Below, piece by piece: positions 42,646 to 51,570 of a DNA stretch of 64,000 nucleotides. The translations under genes were made by a program, and so were the position numbers. Each line of letters begins with the position of its first letter. Within the stretch, counting starts at the first letter, position 1. The notes under the pieces were generated by a model that saw nothing but the letters and a program-made list of their open reading frames with translations, had not been told where the DNA came from and did not search any database. Source of the DNA: Brucella daejeonensis. GTDB lineage: Bacteria; Pseudomonadota; Alphaproteobacteria; Rhizobiales; Rhizobiaceae. The DNA lies in the NCBI RefSeq assembly GCF_014199265.1, contig NZ_JACIJG010000004.1, forward strand, positions 1 to 64,000, written 5' to 3'.

Positions 42646-43733
42646 TAACCATCCTCCTTATGCAACAAAAAGGAGACACCGAAAAACGTCGCGATGACAA
42701 CCGGAACCCAGGCAGCCACGAACGGCGGGACGAATCCCGCATTCCCGAATGCCTTTACCAGCACCGAAACGACATAAAGCATGAAGCCTGCAATAACGCC
42801 ACCCAGAATCATTGCGCCGGACTGACCAAATCGCACAAATTTCAGGGACACTGTTGCAGCAATGAGAGTCATCGCCATCAGAAGCGCGGGCAACGCCAGA
42901 AGCGACTGGTATTGCATGTCGAATGCGTTTGCCGAATAACCGAATGACCGCGCCACTTCGATCTTGTGGCGCAACTGCGTGAAGGGAATCGTGTCGGGCG
43001 TGGCGAGCTTTTCCTCAACATATTCGGGGCGAAGCTGCGTCGCGATCTGGACCGAGTCCAGTTTCTGCGGCTCCTCGCCGCGTGCGAATCGCGTCACGTC
43101 GGTCAGTTCCCAGTGACCGTCCTCCAGACGCGCGGTGCGGGCGTCGTAACGGTCCTTGATATTCTTCTTTTCATCGAACTGGATGAAGGTCGCGTCGGCC
43201 AGCCTCGCGCCCTGATCCAGTATGCTCTTTGCGCCGATGATGGTCTCGCCTTCATCGGTTTTCTGGCGGAGCCATGGATCGCGCAGGGCCGAAACGTTCG
43301 TAACCTTGCCGTTCTTCCACGTCGCCGCGATCTCGTCTGCCTTGGAAAAGCCGTAAGCTGCAAACGGGTTGAGAATGAAAATCGTTGCAAGCCCGAACAG
43401 ACACGCACCGAAACACGCGGGCAGAAGGAACTGCCACGCCGAAACGCCGACGGAGCGCGCAACAACAAGCTCATATTTGCGATTGAGCGAAATCAGGGTC
43501 GCCATGGCCGAGAACAGGGCGACGAATGGAATCATCTGCTGCATGATGAACGGGACGCGCATGGCCGAGAGGCCCAGCGCCGCCCACACGGTATAATCCG
43601 GCAGATTGGAGAGCTTGCTCGCATTTTCGGTGAAGTCGAGCAGCAGGGCGAGCGCGAAGATACCCAGCAGAAAATAGAGGGTGATCTGCACATAGCGGAT
43701 GAAGAAATAGCGCCCCAGCGTCCAGCCGATCAT
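42645..43733 (-). CDS. lptG: LPS export permease LptG
   Basis: LptG and LptF form the inner-membrane pair of the LptB2FG transporter that takes LPS from the inner membrane. The 362-residue protein has six hydrophobic helices (three near the N terminus up to about residue 115, three near the C terminus from about 270) around a periplasmic jellyroll domain, the hallmark of the family. It overlaps lptF by 4 bases at its start and lptD by one base at its end, so the three are translated together. Confidence 0.94.
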   Translation of the reverse strand: MIGWTLGRYFFIRYVQITLYFLLGIFALALLLDFTENASKLSNLPDYTVWAALGLSAMRVPFIMQQMIPFVALFSAMATLISLNRKYELVVARSVGVSAWQFLLPACFGACLFGLATIFILNPFAAYGFSKADEIAATWKNGKVTNVSALRDPWLRQKTDEGETIIGAKSILDQGARLADATFIQFDEKKNIKDRYDARTARLEDGHWELTDVTRFARGEEPQKLDSVQIATQLRPEYVEEKLATPDTIPFTQLRHKIEVARSFGYSANAFDMQYQSLLALPALLMAMTLIAATVSLKFVRFGQSGAMILGGVIAGFMLYVVSVLVKAFGNAGFVPPFVAAWVPVVIATFFGVSFLLHKEDG

Positions 43734-44935
43734 GCCTTGCCTCCCGCATTGCGTGAGCGATTGGCGATACGGGCGTAGACTTCGGAAAAGCGTCTCTTCA
43801 GCCGGTCGAAATTATCGAGAAGGAAATCGTTCCACCGGTCGGGCAGGCCGACGCGCCGCCCGGTCATCAGCGCAAAACCGGTAACGAGAATCACCGCCAG
43901 CGGCACCAGGTACATGATAATCATATAGGTCTGGTCCTTATCGGCGCGATCGGACGAGAAATAGCCCGCCCAATAGACGAGAAGGGCGGTGCTGATCGCG
44001 GAGAAAGACGCGGAAACGCGCGCTTCGCGGTGCGAGCGGGAATCGCCCGCAAATGCAAGCGCGATCATGGCAAAGACGACCGGATAGAGCCATTGCGTCA
44101 GGCGCCGGTGCAATTCGGCCCTGTATCGCAACGGTCGGGTTTGCAGGATCGGATCGTTGGGATCCGGGTTCAGCAGATAGGAAAGCGGACGGTCCTTGGC
44201 ATAGATGACGAAGTCGTCGCCGGCCGAAGCGAATTGGCTGAGATCGAACGCATAGGAGTTGAATTTGATGATCGAGACGGTCCCGTCCGATACGTCGCGG
44301 CGTTGAACTTCACCGTTGCGCATCAGCAGCATGTCGCCGTTAGGCGTCGAAGCGATTGCACCGTCGGCGGCATAATAGATGAGATCGAGCGACGGGTCGC
44401 GGGAATCGGCGATGAAAAGACCGCCGATGCTTCCGTCGGCGCGTCGTTCCGCCACCTGAATATAGAGATTGTCCGCCAGTTTCCGGAAATTGCCTTCCTG
44501 AATGATGACGTTCATGAGATCGGCGCTGGCATCGGCAATCATGGCGCGCATGTTCATGCGCGCATAGGGATCGACATAATTGGCCACCAGGAACGACACC
44601 ACGGAGATGACGGCCGCCAGAATCAGAATTGGCCGCATGACGGCGCTTCGCGGCGCACCGGATGCGTTGATCACCACGAGTTCGGAGTCCTGATTCATCG
44701 TCGAAAGCGTCTGCGTGATCGCGATGATCAGGGCGAATGGCATGACAAGCGGAATTGCGGAGGGAATCAACAGGGAGCTGAACTGGACGATCGTCTGGAA
44801 AGTCTGGCCGCTGGTTGTCAGGAAGTCGATGCGCTGAAGCACCTGCACCGTCCATGTAATGCCCACCGCTGCGCCAAGCACCGCAAGAAACATGACCGCC
44901 ACTCGGCGCAGGATGTACAGCTCTATCAATCGCAT
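43730..44935 (-). CDS. lptF: LPS export permease LptF
   Basis: The 401-residue partner of LptG has the same six-helix, central periplasmic domain plan. It begins MRLIELYILRRVAVMFLAVL and has the family segment SSLLIPSAIPLVMPFALIIAITQTL near residue 52. Its stop overlaps the lptG start by 4 bases. As the first gene of the operon it must carry the main promoter; the 681-base spacer upstream holds a CtrA-like sequence and a MITE-like element. Confidence 0.94.
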   Translation of the reverse strand: MRLIELYILRRVAVMFLAVLGAAVGITWTVQVLQRIDFLTTSGQTFQTIVQFSSLLIPSAIPLVMPFALIIAITQTLSTMNQDSELVVINASGAPRSAVMRPILILAAVISVVSFLVANYVDPYARMNMRAMIADASADLMNVIIQEGNFRKLADNLYIQVAERRADGSIGGLFIADSRDPSLDLIYYAADGAIASTPNGDMLLMRNGEVQRRDVSDGTVSIIKFNSYAFDLSQFASAGDDFVIYAKDRPLSYLLNPDPNDPILQTRPLRYRAELHRRLTQWLYPVVFAMIALAFAGDSRSHREARVSASFSAISTALLVYWAGYFSSDRADKDQTYMIIMYLVPLAVILVTGFALMTGRRVGLPDRWNDFLLDNFDRLKRRFSEVYARIANRSRNAGGKA

Positions 44936-45051
44936 AGGTGGAGTCTACATCCCGGTTCCGTTGAGGGGGGCACGCGCCAGCAATTGGAACGATGCACCCG
45001 ATAATGACTGAATTTAATAACGTCTGGCTAACATTGACCCAATAAACCTAG

Positions 45052-45067
45052 TTAACAGATTACTAAC
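45052..45067. promoter_or_regulatory. CtrA-like site before lptF
   Basis: TTAA-N7-CTAAC is one base short of the CtrA consensus TTAA-N7-TTAA(C). It lies 117 bases before the lptF start. CtrA binding is only an inference from the pattern. Confidence 0.25.
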
Positions 45068-45085
45068 CGGGCCATCAAGGCGCTA

Positions 45086-45362
45086 GGGTCAGGACCTGTC
45101 AATTTGGTGGAAATGGTGTGAGGCCATCCGTCTGGATACGAGGAGAAAAGGCGAAGGAAATGTGGTTCATTTTCGAGACTTTACGACAAAGTAGCCGGGC
45201 GGATGGACCACATCCTTCGGACACCGAAAGGCCAAGGCCGGAAATTGGCGATCTGCGGCGTCAAGCCGCTCGACCGGGGGAGCCACCCCGTTTTCCGCGT
45301 CTTTCCTTGCAGCTCTTGTCATTTCAGGTGCCATTTCCATCACATTAACAGGTCCTGACCCT
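45086..45362. mobile_element. MITE-like element with TA-flanked terminal inverted repeats
   Basis: The ends are GGGTCAGGACCTGTCAATTT and, on the other strand, GGGTCAGGACCTGTTAATGT; the similarity extends about 30 bases to GGTGGAAATGG and TGATGGAAATGG. TA stands directly outside both ends, as expected for IS630/Tc1-mariner-type insertion. The 277-bp interior has no plausible transposase; short frames on both strands have no ribosome site. The family cannot be named without a search. Confidence 0.8.
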
Positions 45363-45437
45363 ATCCCCATTGTTCCAGTAATGCGATTGTGATGTGTGAG
45401 GCAACTTTTTTGCGCTCGGGACGTGTGTCAAAAAAAT

Positions 45438-45470
45438 AAAGCATGTTGCTTGAGTATGATTGAACTTAAA
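45438..45470. repeat. Degenerate fragment of the REP second hairpin
   Basis: AAAGCATGTTGCTTGAGTAT and GATTGAACTTAAA match the left half of the hairpin at 12245-12272 (AAAGCGTGTTGCCTGAATAC) with several changes. The right arm is lost. Confidence 0.5.
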
Positions 45471-45560
45471 ACTGAACAATCTGGCATCAAACCCTTGCTG
45501 TTTCGCCATATTCGTCTCACATGAGTGAGGAAAAATCGCGACGCAACTGTGTCATTCCTT

Positions 45561-45600
45561 AACCGGCCTCAACCAGCCTCAACCGGCTTCAATCGGTCAC
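45561..45600. repeat. Four 10-bp tandem repeats before pepA
   Basis: The units are AACCGGCCTC, AACCAGCCTC, AACCGGCTTC and AATCGGTCAC, head to tail, ending 16 bases before the pepA ATG. Confidence 0.8.
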
Positions 45601-45616
45601 CAAGTCTGGAGTTATC

Positions 45617-47110
45617 ATGTCTAAACGTCCTTCGATTTCTTTTGGCGAGTTCACAACGCCGGAAAAAGGCATCTCGATCGTTCTGGTCGCCAAGGGCGGC
45701 GATTTCGCGGACGAGGCGGCGAAGGCAGCCGGCGGCGCCGACAAGATCAGGCGTATCGCCGAAGTTTCGGGTTTCACCGGTGCGCTGGGGAAAACCGCCG
45801 AAGCGATTGAAACCGCTGCCGGCGGCGTGGACAAGATCGTTCTGGTTGGCGTCGGCGAGCCGGGCAAGCTTGGCAATGACGACTGGCTGAAGATCGGCGG
45901 CGCGGCGTTCTCGCGCATCGGCAAGGCGGAGCGCGCGACGGTAACGCTGGCCCTGCCGGAAACGACGATTGCAGGCGACGAAGCCGCCGACATGGCGCTG
46001 GGCATGATTCTGCGTTCCTACAAGTTCGACCGCTACAAGACACGCAAGAATGAGGAAAATGACGATCCGAAGCGCGCCGCCAAGATCAATATCTGTGTGG
46101 CGGACACGCATACCGCGAAGCGCGCCTTCGAGGTCGCCGAGGCCGTGGCAGACGGCGTTGTTCAGGCCCGTAACCTTGTAAACGAGCCATCTAATGTTCT
46201 CGGACCGGTCGAATTCGCCGAAGAAGCCGAAAAACTCGCAAAGCTCGGTGTGAAGGTCGAGGTTCTTGGCGAAAAGGAACTGAAGAAGCTTGGCATGGGC
46301 GCGCTTCTGGGCGTCGCGCAAGGGTCCGTTCGCCCGCCGCGCCTGGTGGTGATGGAGTGGCAAGGCGCGAAAGCCAAGGAAAAGCCGGTCGCTTTCGTCG
46401 GCAAGGGTGTGGTGTTCGACACTGGCGGCATTTCGATCAAGTCCGCCGCGGGCATGGAAGACATGAAGGGCGACATGGGCGGAGCCGCTGCCGTTACGGG
46501 TCTGATGCGCGCTTTGGCGGGCCGCAAGGCCAAGGTCAATGCCATCGGCGTGATCGGCCTTGTGGAAAACATGCCTGACGGCAATGCGCAACGTCCCGGC
46601 GACATCGTGACCACCATGTCGGGCCAGACGATTGAAGTCATCAACACCGATGCGGAAGGCCGCCTCGTTCTGGCCGATGCGCTGCATTATACGAATGATC
46701 GCTTCAAGCCGCGCTTCATCGTCAATCTCGCGACGCTCACGGGGGCTGTCATGGTGGCGCTGGGCCAGTACCATGCGGGCCTGTTCTCCAACGATGACGA
46801 ACTGGCCGACCAGCTTTACGATGCGGGTCAGTCGAGCGGTGAAAAGCTGTGGCGTCTGCCGCTCGGTGCCGAATACGACAAGATGATCGATTCGAAATTC
46901 GCCGACATGAAAAACAGTGCCGGTCGACATGCCGGCTCCATCACGGCGGCGCAGTTCCTGAAGCGCTTCGTGGGCGAAACGCCATGGGCGCATCTGGATG
47001 TCGCGGGCACGGCAATGGGTTCGCCCGCAAACGAATATAGCCAGTCGTGGGCGTCGGGATATGGCGTACGCCTGCTCGACCGTCTTGTCCGCGATCATTT
47101 CGAGAGCTAA
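45617..47110 (+). CDS. pepA: Leucyl aminopeptidase
   Basis: This cytosolic M17 enzyme removes N-terminal residues from peptides and uses two metal ions. The 497-residue protein has the signature [14 protein letters not shown] near residue 343 and the metal-binding segment [32 protein letters not shown] near residue 263-293. GGAG lies 8 bases before the ATG. In some bacteria PepA also binds DNA; nothing here shows that. It heads the pepA-holC pair, common in proteobacteria. Confidence 0.96.
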   Translation: MSKRPSISFGEFTTPEKGISIVLVAKGGDFADEAAKAAGGADKIRRIAEVSGFTGALGKTAEAIETAAGGVDKIVLVGVGEPGKLGNDDWLKIGGAAFSRIGKAERATVTLALPETTIAGDEAADMALGMILRSYKFDRYKTRKNEENDDPKRAAKINICVADTHTAKRAFEVAEAVADGVVQARNLVNEPSNVLGPVEFAEEAEKLAKLGVKVEVLGEKELKKLGMGALLGVAQGSVRPPRLVVMEWQGAKAKEKPVAFVGKGVVFDTGGISIKSAAGMEDMKGDMGGAAAVTGLMRALAGRKAKVNAIGVIGLVENMPDGNAQRPGDIVTTMSGQTIEVINTDAEGRLVLADALHYTNDRFKPRFIVNLATLTGAVMVALGQYHAGLFSNDDELADQLYDAGQSSGEKLWRLPLGAEYDKMIDSKFADMKNSAGRHAGSITAAQFLKRFVGETPWAHLDVAGTAMGSPANEYSQSWASGYGVRLLDRLVRDHFES

Positions 47111-47180
47111 ATTTTTAGCAAACAATAGGATGGATGGAGAAGCTGAATCGGTTTCTCCATCCTGTCAGAACGGGCAGGGC

Positions 47181-47630
47181 ATGGCGGAAATACTCTTCTA
47201 CCATCTGACGGAATCGACGCTGGACGAAGCATTGCCCGGCCTTGTGGAGCGTTCCCTGGGGCGTGGCTGGCGCGTCACGGTCCAGACTGTCAGTGAAGAA
47301 AGGCGGGATGCCCTGGACAACCTGCTATGGACCTTTTCGGATACGTCCTTCGTGGCGCATGGCACCGACAGGGAGTCCAACCCGGAACATCAGCCGGTCC
47401 TCCTGACCACCACGGAAGCCAATCTCAATGGCGCGACCGTCCGCTTTCTCGTCGAAGGTGCAACGCTGGAGCGGGCCGGAGACTATGAGCGGCTCGTGGT
47501 GATGTTCGACGGACATGATCAGGACCAGCTCGATATTGCCCGCACCCAGTGGAAGAGGTTCAAGGCGGAGGACCACGATTTGACCTATTGGCAGCAGACG
47601 CCCGACCGGCGCTGGGAGCGCAAGGCGTGA
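47181..47630 (+). CDS. holC: DNA polymerase III chi subunit
   Basis: Chi links the clamp loader to SSB at the replication fork. The 149-residue protein starts MAEILFYHLTESTLDEALPG and has the family core LLWTFSDTSFVAHG and ATLERAGDYERLVVMFDG. The ATG at 47181 follows GGCAGGG; the longer frame upstream overlaps pepA. Position after pepA matches other proteobacteria. Its stop overlaps a GTG start of the next gene by 4 bases (GTGA). Confidence 0.93.
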   Translation: MAEILFYHLTESTLDEALPGLVERSLGRGWRVTVQTVSEERRDALDNLLWTFSDTSFVAHGTDRESNPEHQPVLLTTTEANLNGATVRFLVEGATLERAGDYERLVVMFDGHDQDQLDIARTQWKRFKAEDHDLTYWQQTPDRRWERKA

Positions 47631-48193
47631 TACGGGCGGTTCTGTTCTTGATGATTGCCGCCGGCATCGCGCTCGGCCTCGGCTATCCCTGGTACATGCG
47701 CCATTTCACCGGCAGCGAGATCGGTCGCTGGACCGTGCTCGAAAACCGCCAGAGCGGCTTCAGGGTTCAGGAAGTGCGGCTTGCCGCAAGCGATGCGCCG
47801 GTTCGCGTTTTCATCGACGCGACGCCTTTGCCGGGCTATATGCCCGCCGAACGCCGTTCCGCCGTCACGCTCGCTGTCAGCCGCGACGGGATGCCGGTTC
47901 TCTCGCAGGGGCTCGATTTCGTTTCGACAAGCGGTTCGATCAACACGGATCGTCCGCAGGATGGCGGCGTGTTGCGCCAGAGCGCGGGCGATATCGATCC
48001 CGTCATTCCGGGATCATACGCTTTCCGGCTGGTGCAGGGAAACACGGACGGGCTTCAGCTTTCCAGGGCCGAACTCGTTCTCAGGCGCGGCGCGGAAACC
48101 CCGAACGAAACCTATACGACCATCGGACTCGTCCTTGGTGTGCTCGGCCTCTATGGCCTGATGCGCACACGGCTGCGGCGCCATCAAGGGTGA
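47627..48193 (+). CDS. Double-membrane-span protein with extracytoplasmic domain, function unknown
   Basis: The 188-residue product has an N-terminal hydrophobic helix (about 3-22), an extracytoplasmic beta-rich domain (about 25-155, with VQEVRLAASDAPVRVFIDAT and PVIPGSYAFRLV) and a C-terminal helix (about 162-178) ending in RTRLRRHQG. The GTG start at 47627 overlaps the holC stop; ATG at 47651 is an alternative inside the helix. It is the third gene of the pepA-holC run and is followed 3 bases later by another membrane gene. Not recognised. Confidence 0.7.
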   Translation: MIRAVLFLMIAAGIALGLGYPWYMRHFTGSEIGRWTVLENRQSGFRVQEVRLAASDAPVRVFIDATPLPGYMPAERRSAVTLAVSRDGMPVLSQGLDFVSTSGSINTDRPQDGGVLRQSAGDIDPVIPGSYAFRLVQGNTDGLQLSRAELVLRRGAETPNETYTTIGLVLGVLGLYGLMRTRLRRHQG

Positions 48194-48196
48194 ACC

Positions 48197-48475
48197 ATGA
48201 CAACCGTTCGCGCCTTTCTGGATCGCCTGCTATTATTGCTGCTTTCTGCGCTTGCGGCGTTCTTCGCACTGTTCCCGTTGGAAAGGCTGGGTGTCTTCGG
48301 CTCGTCCTTCGAAGGGCAGAGCGGTTACGCGGCTGTCTTTTTCGGCTTTCCGATCCTGACCGTCATTTTCGCCGTTATGGCGGTCCGTTTCACGCCGCGC
48401 CCGCTACCCATGGCGGTAAGAATTCCGGGATGGGCGATTCTGGCCATCGCGGCGCTACTGATTCTTGGGGGATGA
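48197..48475 (+). CDS. Small membrane protein, function unknown
   Basis: The 92-residue protein has three likely helices: about 8-26 (LLLLLLSALAAFFALF), 43-63 (GYAAVFFGFPILTVIFAVMA) and 75-91. It starts 3 bases after the previous gene and is probably translated with it. Its end converges on the ABC-F gene, 11 bases away. I do not recognise a family. Confidence 0.68.
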   Translation: MTTVRAFLDRLLLLLLSALAAFFALFPLERLGVFGSSFEGQSGYAAVFFGFPILTVIFAVMAVRFTPRPLPMAVRIPGWAILAIAALLILGG

Positions 48476-48486
48476 AGCGTGGCGGC

Positions 48487-50370
48487 TCAGTCCGCCATCG
48501 CTTCCTCATATTCGGTTGAAAGCTCCAGCCATTTGTCTTCGGCCTGCGCCAGCGCGGACCTGGCGTCGCTCATGTCCTTATTGATACGAACCGCCTTTTG
48601 CGGCTCCTTTTCATAAAGGGCCGGGTCTTCCAGTTGTGTGCTGAAGGCTTGAATCTGTTTCTGCAGTTTTTGCATCAAGGTCTCGGTTTCCTTGATCTTT
48701 TTCTGCAAGGGAGCGAGGGCTTCGCGCCTTTGTGCCGCGAGCTTGCGCTGTTCGGCCTTGTTGACCTTCGGTCCTTCGTCGCGATCGGCGGCGGGTTCGC
48801 CCCTGGCATCCGCCAGAACGATCTGGCGATATTCGTCTAGATCGCCCTCGAACGGTTTCACGCCGCCCTCGCGCACCAGCCAAAGGCGTTCCATCGTTGC
48901 TTCGATCAGGTGGCGGTCGTGCGCAATCAGGATGACCGCACCGTTGAAGTCATTGAGCGCGTGCACCAGCTCCTCGCGGCTGTCGATATCCAGATGGTTG
49001 GTCGGCTCGTCGAGGATAAGCAGGTTCGGGCCATGGAACGTCGCAAGGCCCATGAGAAGGCGAGCCTTTTCACCACCCGACAGATCGCGGGCAGGTGTCA
49101 GCATCTTTTCGGTCGAAAGGCCCATCTGCGCCACGCGGGCACGAACCTTGGCTTCCGGTTCCGTCGGCATCAGCTGGCGCACATGCTCGATGGCATTGTC
49201 GTCGGGCACCAGATCGTCGAGCTGGTGCTGCGCGAAAAAGGCAACCTTCAGATTGGGTGAAACGGTAAGCCTGCCGTTTTCCGACGCCAGCCGCCCGGCA
49301 ATCAGCTTGGCAAGCGTCGATTTGCCGTTACCGTTCGAGCCGAGCAGCGCAATGCGGTCGTCATTGTCGATGCGCAGCGTCACATTGCGCAAAACGGGCT
49401 TGCCCGGCACATAGCCGACATCGGCATTGTCGAGCGCGATAATCGGCGAGGCGGCCTTCTTCTCCGCGTCGGGAAAACGGAATGGCTGCACATGGCTCTC
49501 GACATAGAGTTCGATGGGCTTCAGCTTTTGCAGCGCCTTGAGGCGTGATTGCGCCTGCCGGGCCTTGGTCGCCTTGGCGCGGAACCGCTCTACGAAGCTT
49601 TCCATATGCTTGCGGTGGGCTTCCTGCCTGGCATGGGCCTTCTGCTGCAATTCCAGCATCTCGTGGCGCTGTCGTTCGAACTGATCGTAATTGCCGCGCC
49701 AGAAGCTGATTTTCTTCTGGTCGAGATGCATGATCGAGCTTGTTGCCGAGTTCAGGAGATCGCGGTCGTGGCTGATGATGATGACCGTGTGCGGATAACG
49801 CTTCACATAATCCACCAGCCACAACACGCCTTCGAGATCGAGATAGTTGGTCGGCTCGTCGAGAAGAAGCAGGTCGGGTTCGGCGAAGAGAACGGCGGCG
49901 AGCGCCACGCGCATACGCCAGCCGCCGGAAAAATCGGAAGCGGGGCGGCGCTGCGCTTCCGCATCGAATCCGAGGCCGGACAGGATGGCGCCTGCGCGCG
50001 CTTCCGCCGAATGGGCGTCGATATCGGCCAGGCGGGTGTGGATTTCCGCGATCCGGTGCGGATCTGTCGCGGTTTCGGCTTCTTCGAGAAGCGCCGCGCG
50101 CTCCTTGTCCGCCTTCATGACGATTTCGATGAGCGCTTCCCCGGTGCCGGGCGCTTCCTGCGCCACCTGACCGATGCGCGTGTTCTTCGGCAGCGAGATG
50201 CTGCCGGTCTCCGGCGCAAGATCGCCCGTGATTACCCGGAACAGCGTGGATTTGCCGGTGCCGTTGCGGCCGACAAAGCCCGTCTTCGAACCCGCGGGCA
50301 GCGTCACGCTGGCGTGGTCGATCAGAAGGCGTCCGGCAATTCGTACGGAAATATCGTCAAGAATAAGCAT
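48487..50370 (-). CDS. ABC-F family ATPase (Uup/YheS type)
   Basis: ABC-F proteins have two ATPase domains and no membrane part, and act on the ribosome during elongation or in antibiotic protection. The 627 residues show Walker A GRNGTGKST (near residue 35) and GSNGNGKST (near 339), the signature pairs SGGWRMRVALAAVLF and LSGGEKARLLMGL, the linker with many charged residues (about 225-300), and a C-terminal coiled-coil extension (about 520-627). The start at 50370 (MLILDDISVRIAG) is preferred over 50409. The C-terminal coil suggests a Uup/YheS-like member rather than EttA. Confidence 0.92.
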   Translation of the reverse strand: MLILDDISVRIAGRLLIDHASVTLPAGSKTGFVGRNGTGKSTLFRVITGDLAPETGSISLPKNTRIGQVAQEAPGTGEALIEIVMKADKERAALLEEAETATDPHRIAEIHTRLADIDAHSAEARAGAILSGLGFDAEAQRRPASDFSGGWRMRVALAAVLFAEPDLLLLDEPTNYLDLEGVLWLVDYVKRYPHTVIIISHDRDLLNSATSSIMHLDQKKISFWRGNYDQFERQRHEMLELQQKAHARQEAHRKHMESFVERFRAKATKARQAQSRLKALQKLKPIELYVESHVQPFRFPDAEKKAASPIIALDNADVGYVPGKPVLRNVTLRIDNDDRIALLGSNGNGKSTLAKLIAGRLASENGRLTVSPNLKVAFFAQHQLDDLVPDDNAIEHVRQLMPTEPEAKVRARVAQMGLSTEKMLTPARDLSGGEKARLLMGLATFHGPNLLILDEPTNHLDIDSREELVHALNDFNGAVILIAHDRHLIEATMERLWLVREGGVKPFEGDLDEYRQIVLADARGEPAADRDEGPKVNKAEQRKLAAQRREALAPLQKKIKETETLMQKLQKQIQAFSTQLEDPALYEKEPQKAVRINKDMSDARSALAQAEDKWLELSTEYEEAMAD

Positions 50371-50412
50371 GGTGAAAGCGCTTTTGCACGGCTTGAAGCG
50401 TTTCCGCAAGTA

Positions 50413-50925
50413 TCATGCGAAACGGCGGCCGTCTTCGGTACGCTGAAATCGTGAGAGGTCGAGCGACGGAGCGTCGGCGCCGAGCCGCGTCAATGCTGTG
50501 TGGACCTGCCCACGATGGTGGGTTTGATGATTGAACAGATGCGCCAGGGATGGCGCCAGCCGCTGACTGATCGTGCGCATGGAACTCAGCGGGGTGTAAG
50601 TGTAGCGCCCCGACAGCTTCTGCGCGTCCAGCTCGTCCGTAAAGCGGCAGATGCGATCGTCTTCTGCCTGACGCTTCTCGCGCAACGCAATGAAATTGTC
50701 GGAGATGATGGCATCCAGCGCCTTCGGATGGTCGCCTTCACCGGTGAAGCGCTTCATCCAGATGCGGTCCGCGACCAGTATGTGATTGAGCGTGCGATGG
50801 ATGGACCCGAAGAACAGGCCGAGATCGAGACGATATTCTTCATCGCTCAACTGGGCGGCGGCCTGGTAGAGCAACGCGTTGGCCCATTTGTTGTAATAGG
50901 CGAACATCTGAAAATGCTGTTCCAT
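50413..50925 (-). CDS. DinB-family putative metal-dependent enzyme
   Basis: The 170-residue four-helix protein has the DinB triad: His in RTLNHILVADRIW (near residue 48) and two in HLFNHQTHHRGQVHT (near residue 133-141). Members of this fold bind a divalent metal and use thiols such as mycothiol or bacillithiol in other phyla; the role here is unknown. It lies upstream of the ABC-F gene on the same strand with 42 bases between, so cotranscription is possible. Confidence 0.86.
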   Translation of the reverse strand: MEQHFQMFAYYNKWANALLYQAAAQLSDEEYRLDLGLFFGSIHRTLNHILVADRIWMKRFTGEGDHPKALDAIISDNFIALREKRQAEDDRICRFTDELDAQKLSGRYTYTPLSSMRTISQRLAPSLAHLFNHQTHHRGQVHTALTRLGADAPSLDLSRFQRTEDGRRFA

Positions 50926-51096
50926 CGTGGCCCCGCTATCCGATAGATTGAATCAGAGTGGCATCATCTATGCCTTCAATTTTCTGCCGTCTCAAGCGGC
51001 TAAACAGGCCGTGACGTTCGCTGCCCCTTGGCAATTTGGCCTATCGACGGTATAGAGCCTCACCTTCCTGAATTTCCCATCAAACAAGGTGTCATA

Positions 51097-51519
51097 ATGG
51101 CAATCGAACGTACCTTCTCCATGATCAAGCCCGACGCAACCCGTCGCAATCTCACCGGCGCCATCACTGCCAAGCTTGAAGCAGCCGGCCTGCGCGTTGT
51201 CGCGTCGAAGCGCGTCTGGATGAGCCTGCGTGAAGCTGAAGGCTTCTATGCTGTTCACAAGGATCGCCCCTTCTTCGGCGAACTGACCGAATTCATGTCT
51301 TCCGGCCCGACGATCGTTCAGGTTCTCGAAGGCGAGAACGCAATTGCCAAGAACCGTGAAGTCATGGGCGCGACCAACCCTGCCAATGCCGATGAAGGCA
51401 CCATCCGCAAGGAATTCGCCCTGTCGATCGGTGAAAACTCCGTGCACGGTTCGGACGCCCCGGAAACCGCTGCCGAGGAAATCGCCTACTGGTTCTCGGG
51501 CACCGAAATCGTCGGCTGA
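51097..51519 (+). CDS. ndk: Nucleoside diphosphate kinase
   Basis: Ndk equalises nucleoside triphosphate pools by a phospho-histidine mechanism. The 140-residue protein starts [18 protein letters not shown], has the catalytic His117 in [15 protein letters not shown], and the family length. The ATG at 51097 gives the usual N terminus; CAAGGTG is the only ribosome-site-like sequence, so initiation may be weak or leader-assisted. A strong terminator follows. Confidence 0.96.
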   Translation: MAIERTFSMIKPDATRRNLTGAITAKLEAAGLRVVASKRVWMSLREAEGFYAVHKDRPFFGELTEFMSSGPTIVQVLEGENAIAKNREVMGATNPANADEGTIRKEFALSIGENSVHGSDAPETAAEEIAYWFSGTEIVG

Positions 51520-51538
51520 TCCCTTCTGCCGATAAAAG

Positions 51539-51568
51539 AAAAAGCCCGGTTTGCGCCGGGCTTTTTTG
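51539..51568. terminator. Terminator after ndk
   Basis: AAAGCCCGG (51541-51549) pairs with CCGGGCTTT around TTTGCG, followed by six T. A runs on the other side suggest it also serves the converging META-domain gene. Confidence 0.9.
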
Positions 51569-51570
51569 TT

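Larger units (their letters stand above)
44936..45616. other. 681-bp spacer between lptF and pepA
   Basis: No gene is credible here; the short frames on both strands at 45118-45370 are inside the MITE-like repeat. It contains a CtrA-like sequence (45052-45067), the MITE-like element (45086-45362), a degenerate REP fragment (45438-45470) and four 10-bp tandem repeats (45561-45600). Promoters for the divergent lptF and pepA genes are expected. Confidence 0.6.

Noticed and set aside
45118-45370. Small frames of 76 and 67 codons on both strands in the lptF-pepA spacer
   Set aside because: Both lie almost entirely inside the MITE-like repeat, and neither resembles a transposase or has a ribosome site.
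45569-47125. 518-codon open frame on the minus strand opposite pepA
   Set aside because: Antisense shadow of pepA, which has its full active-site signature.
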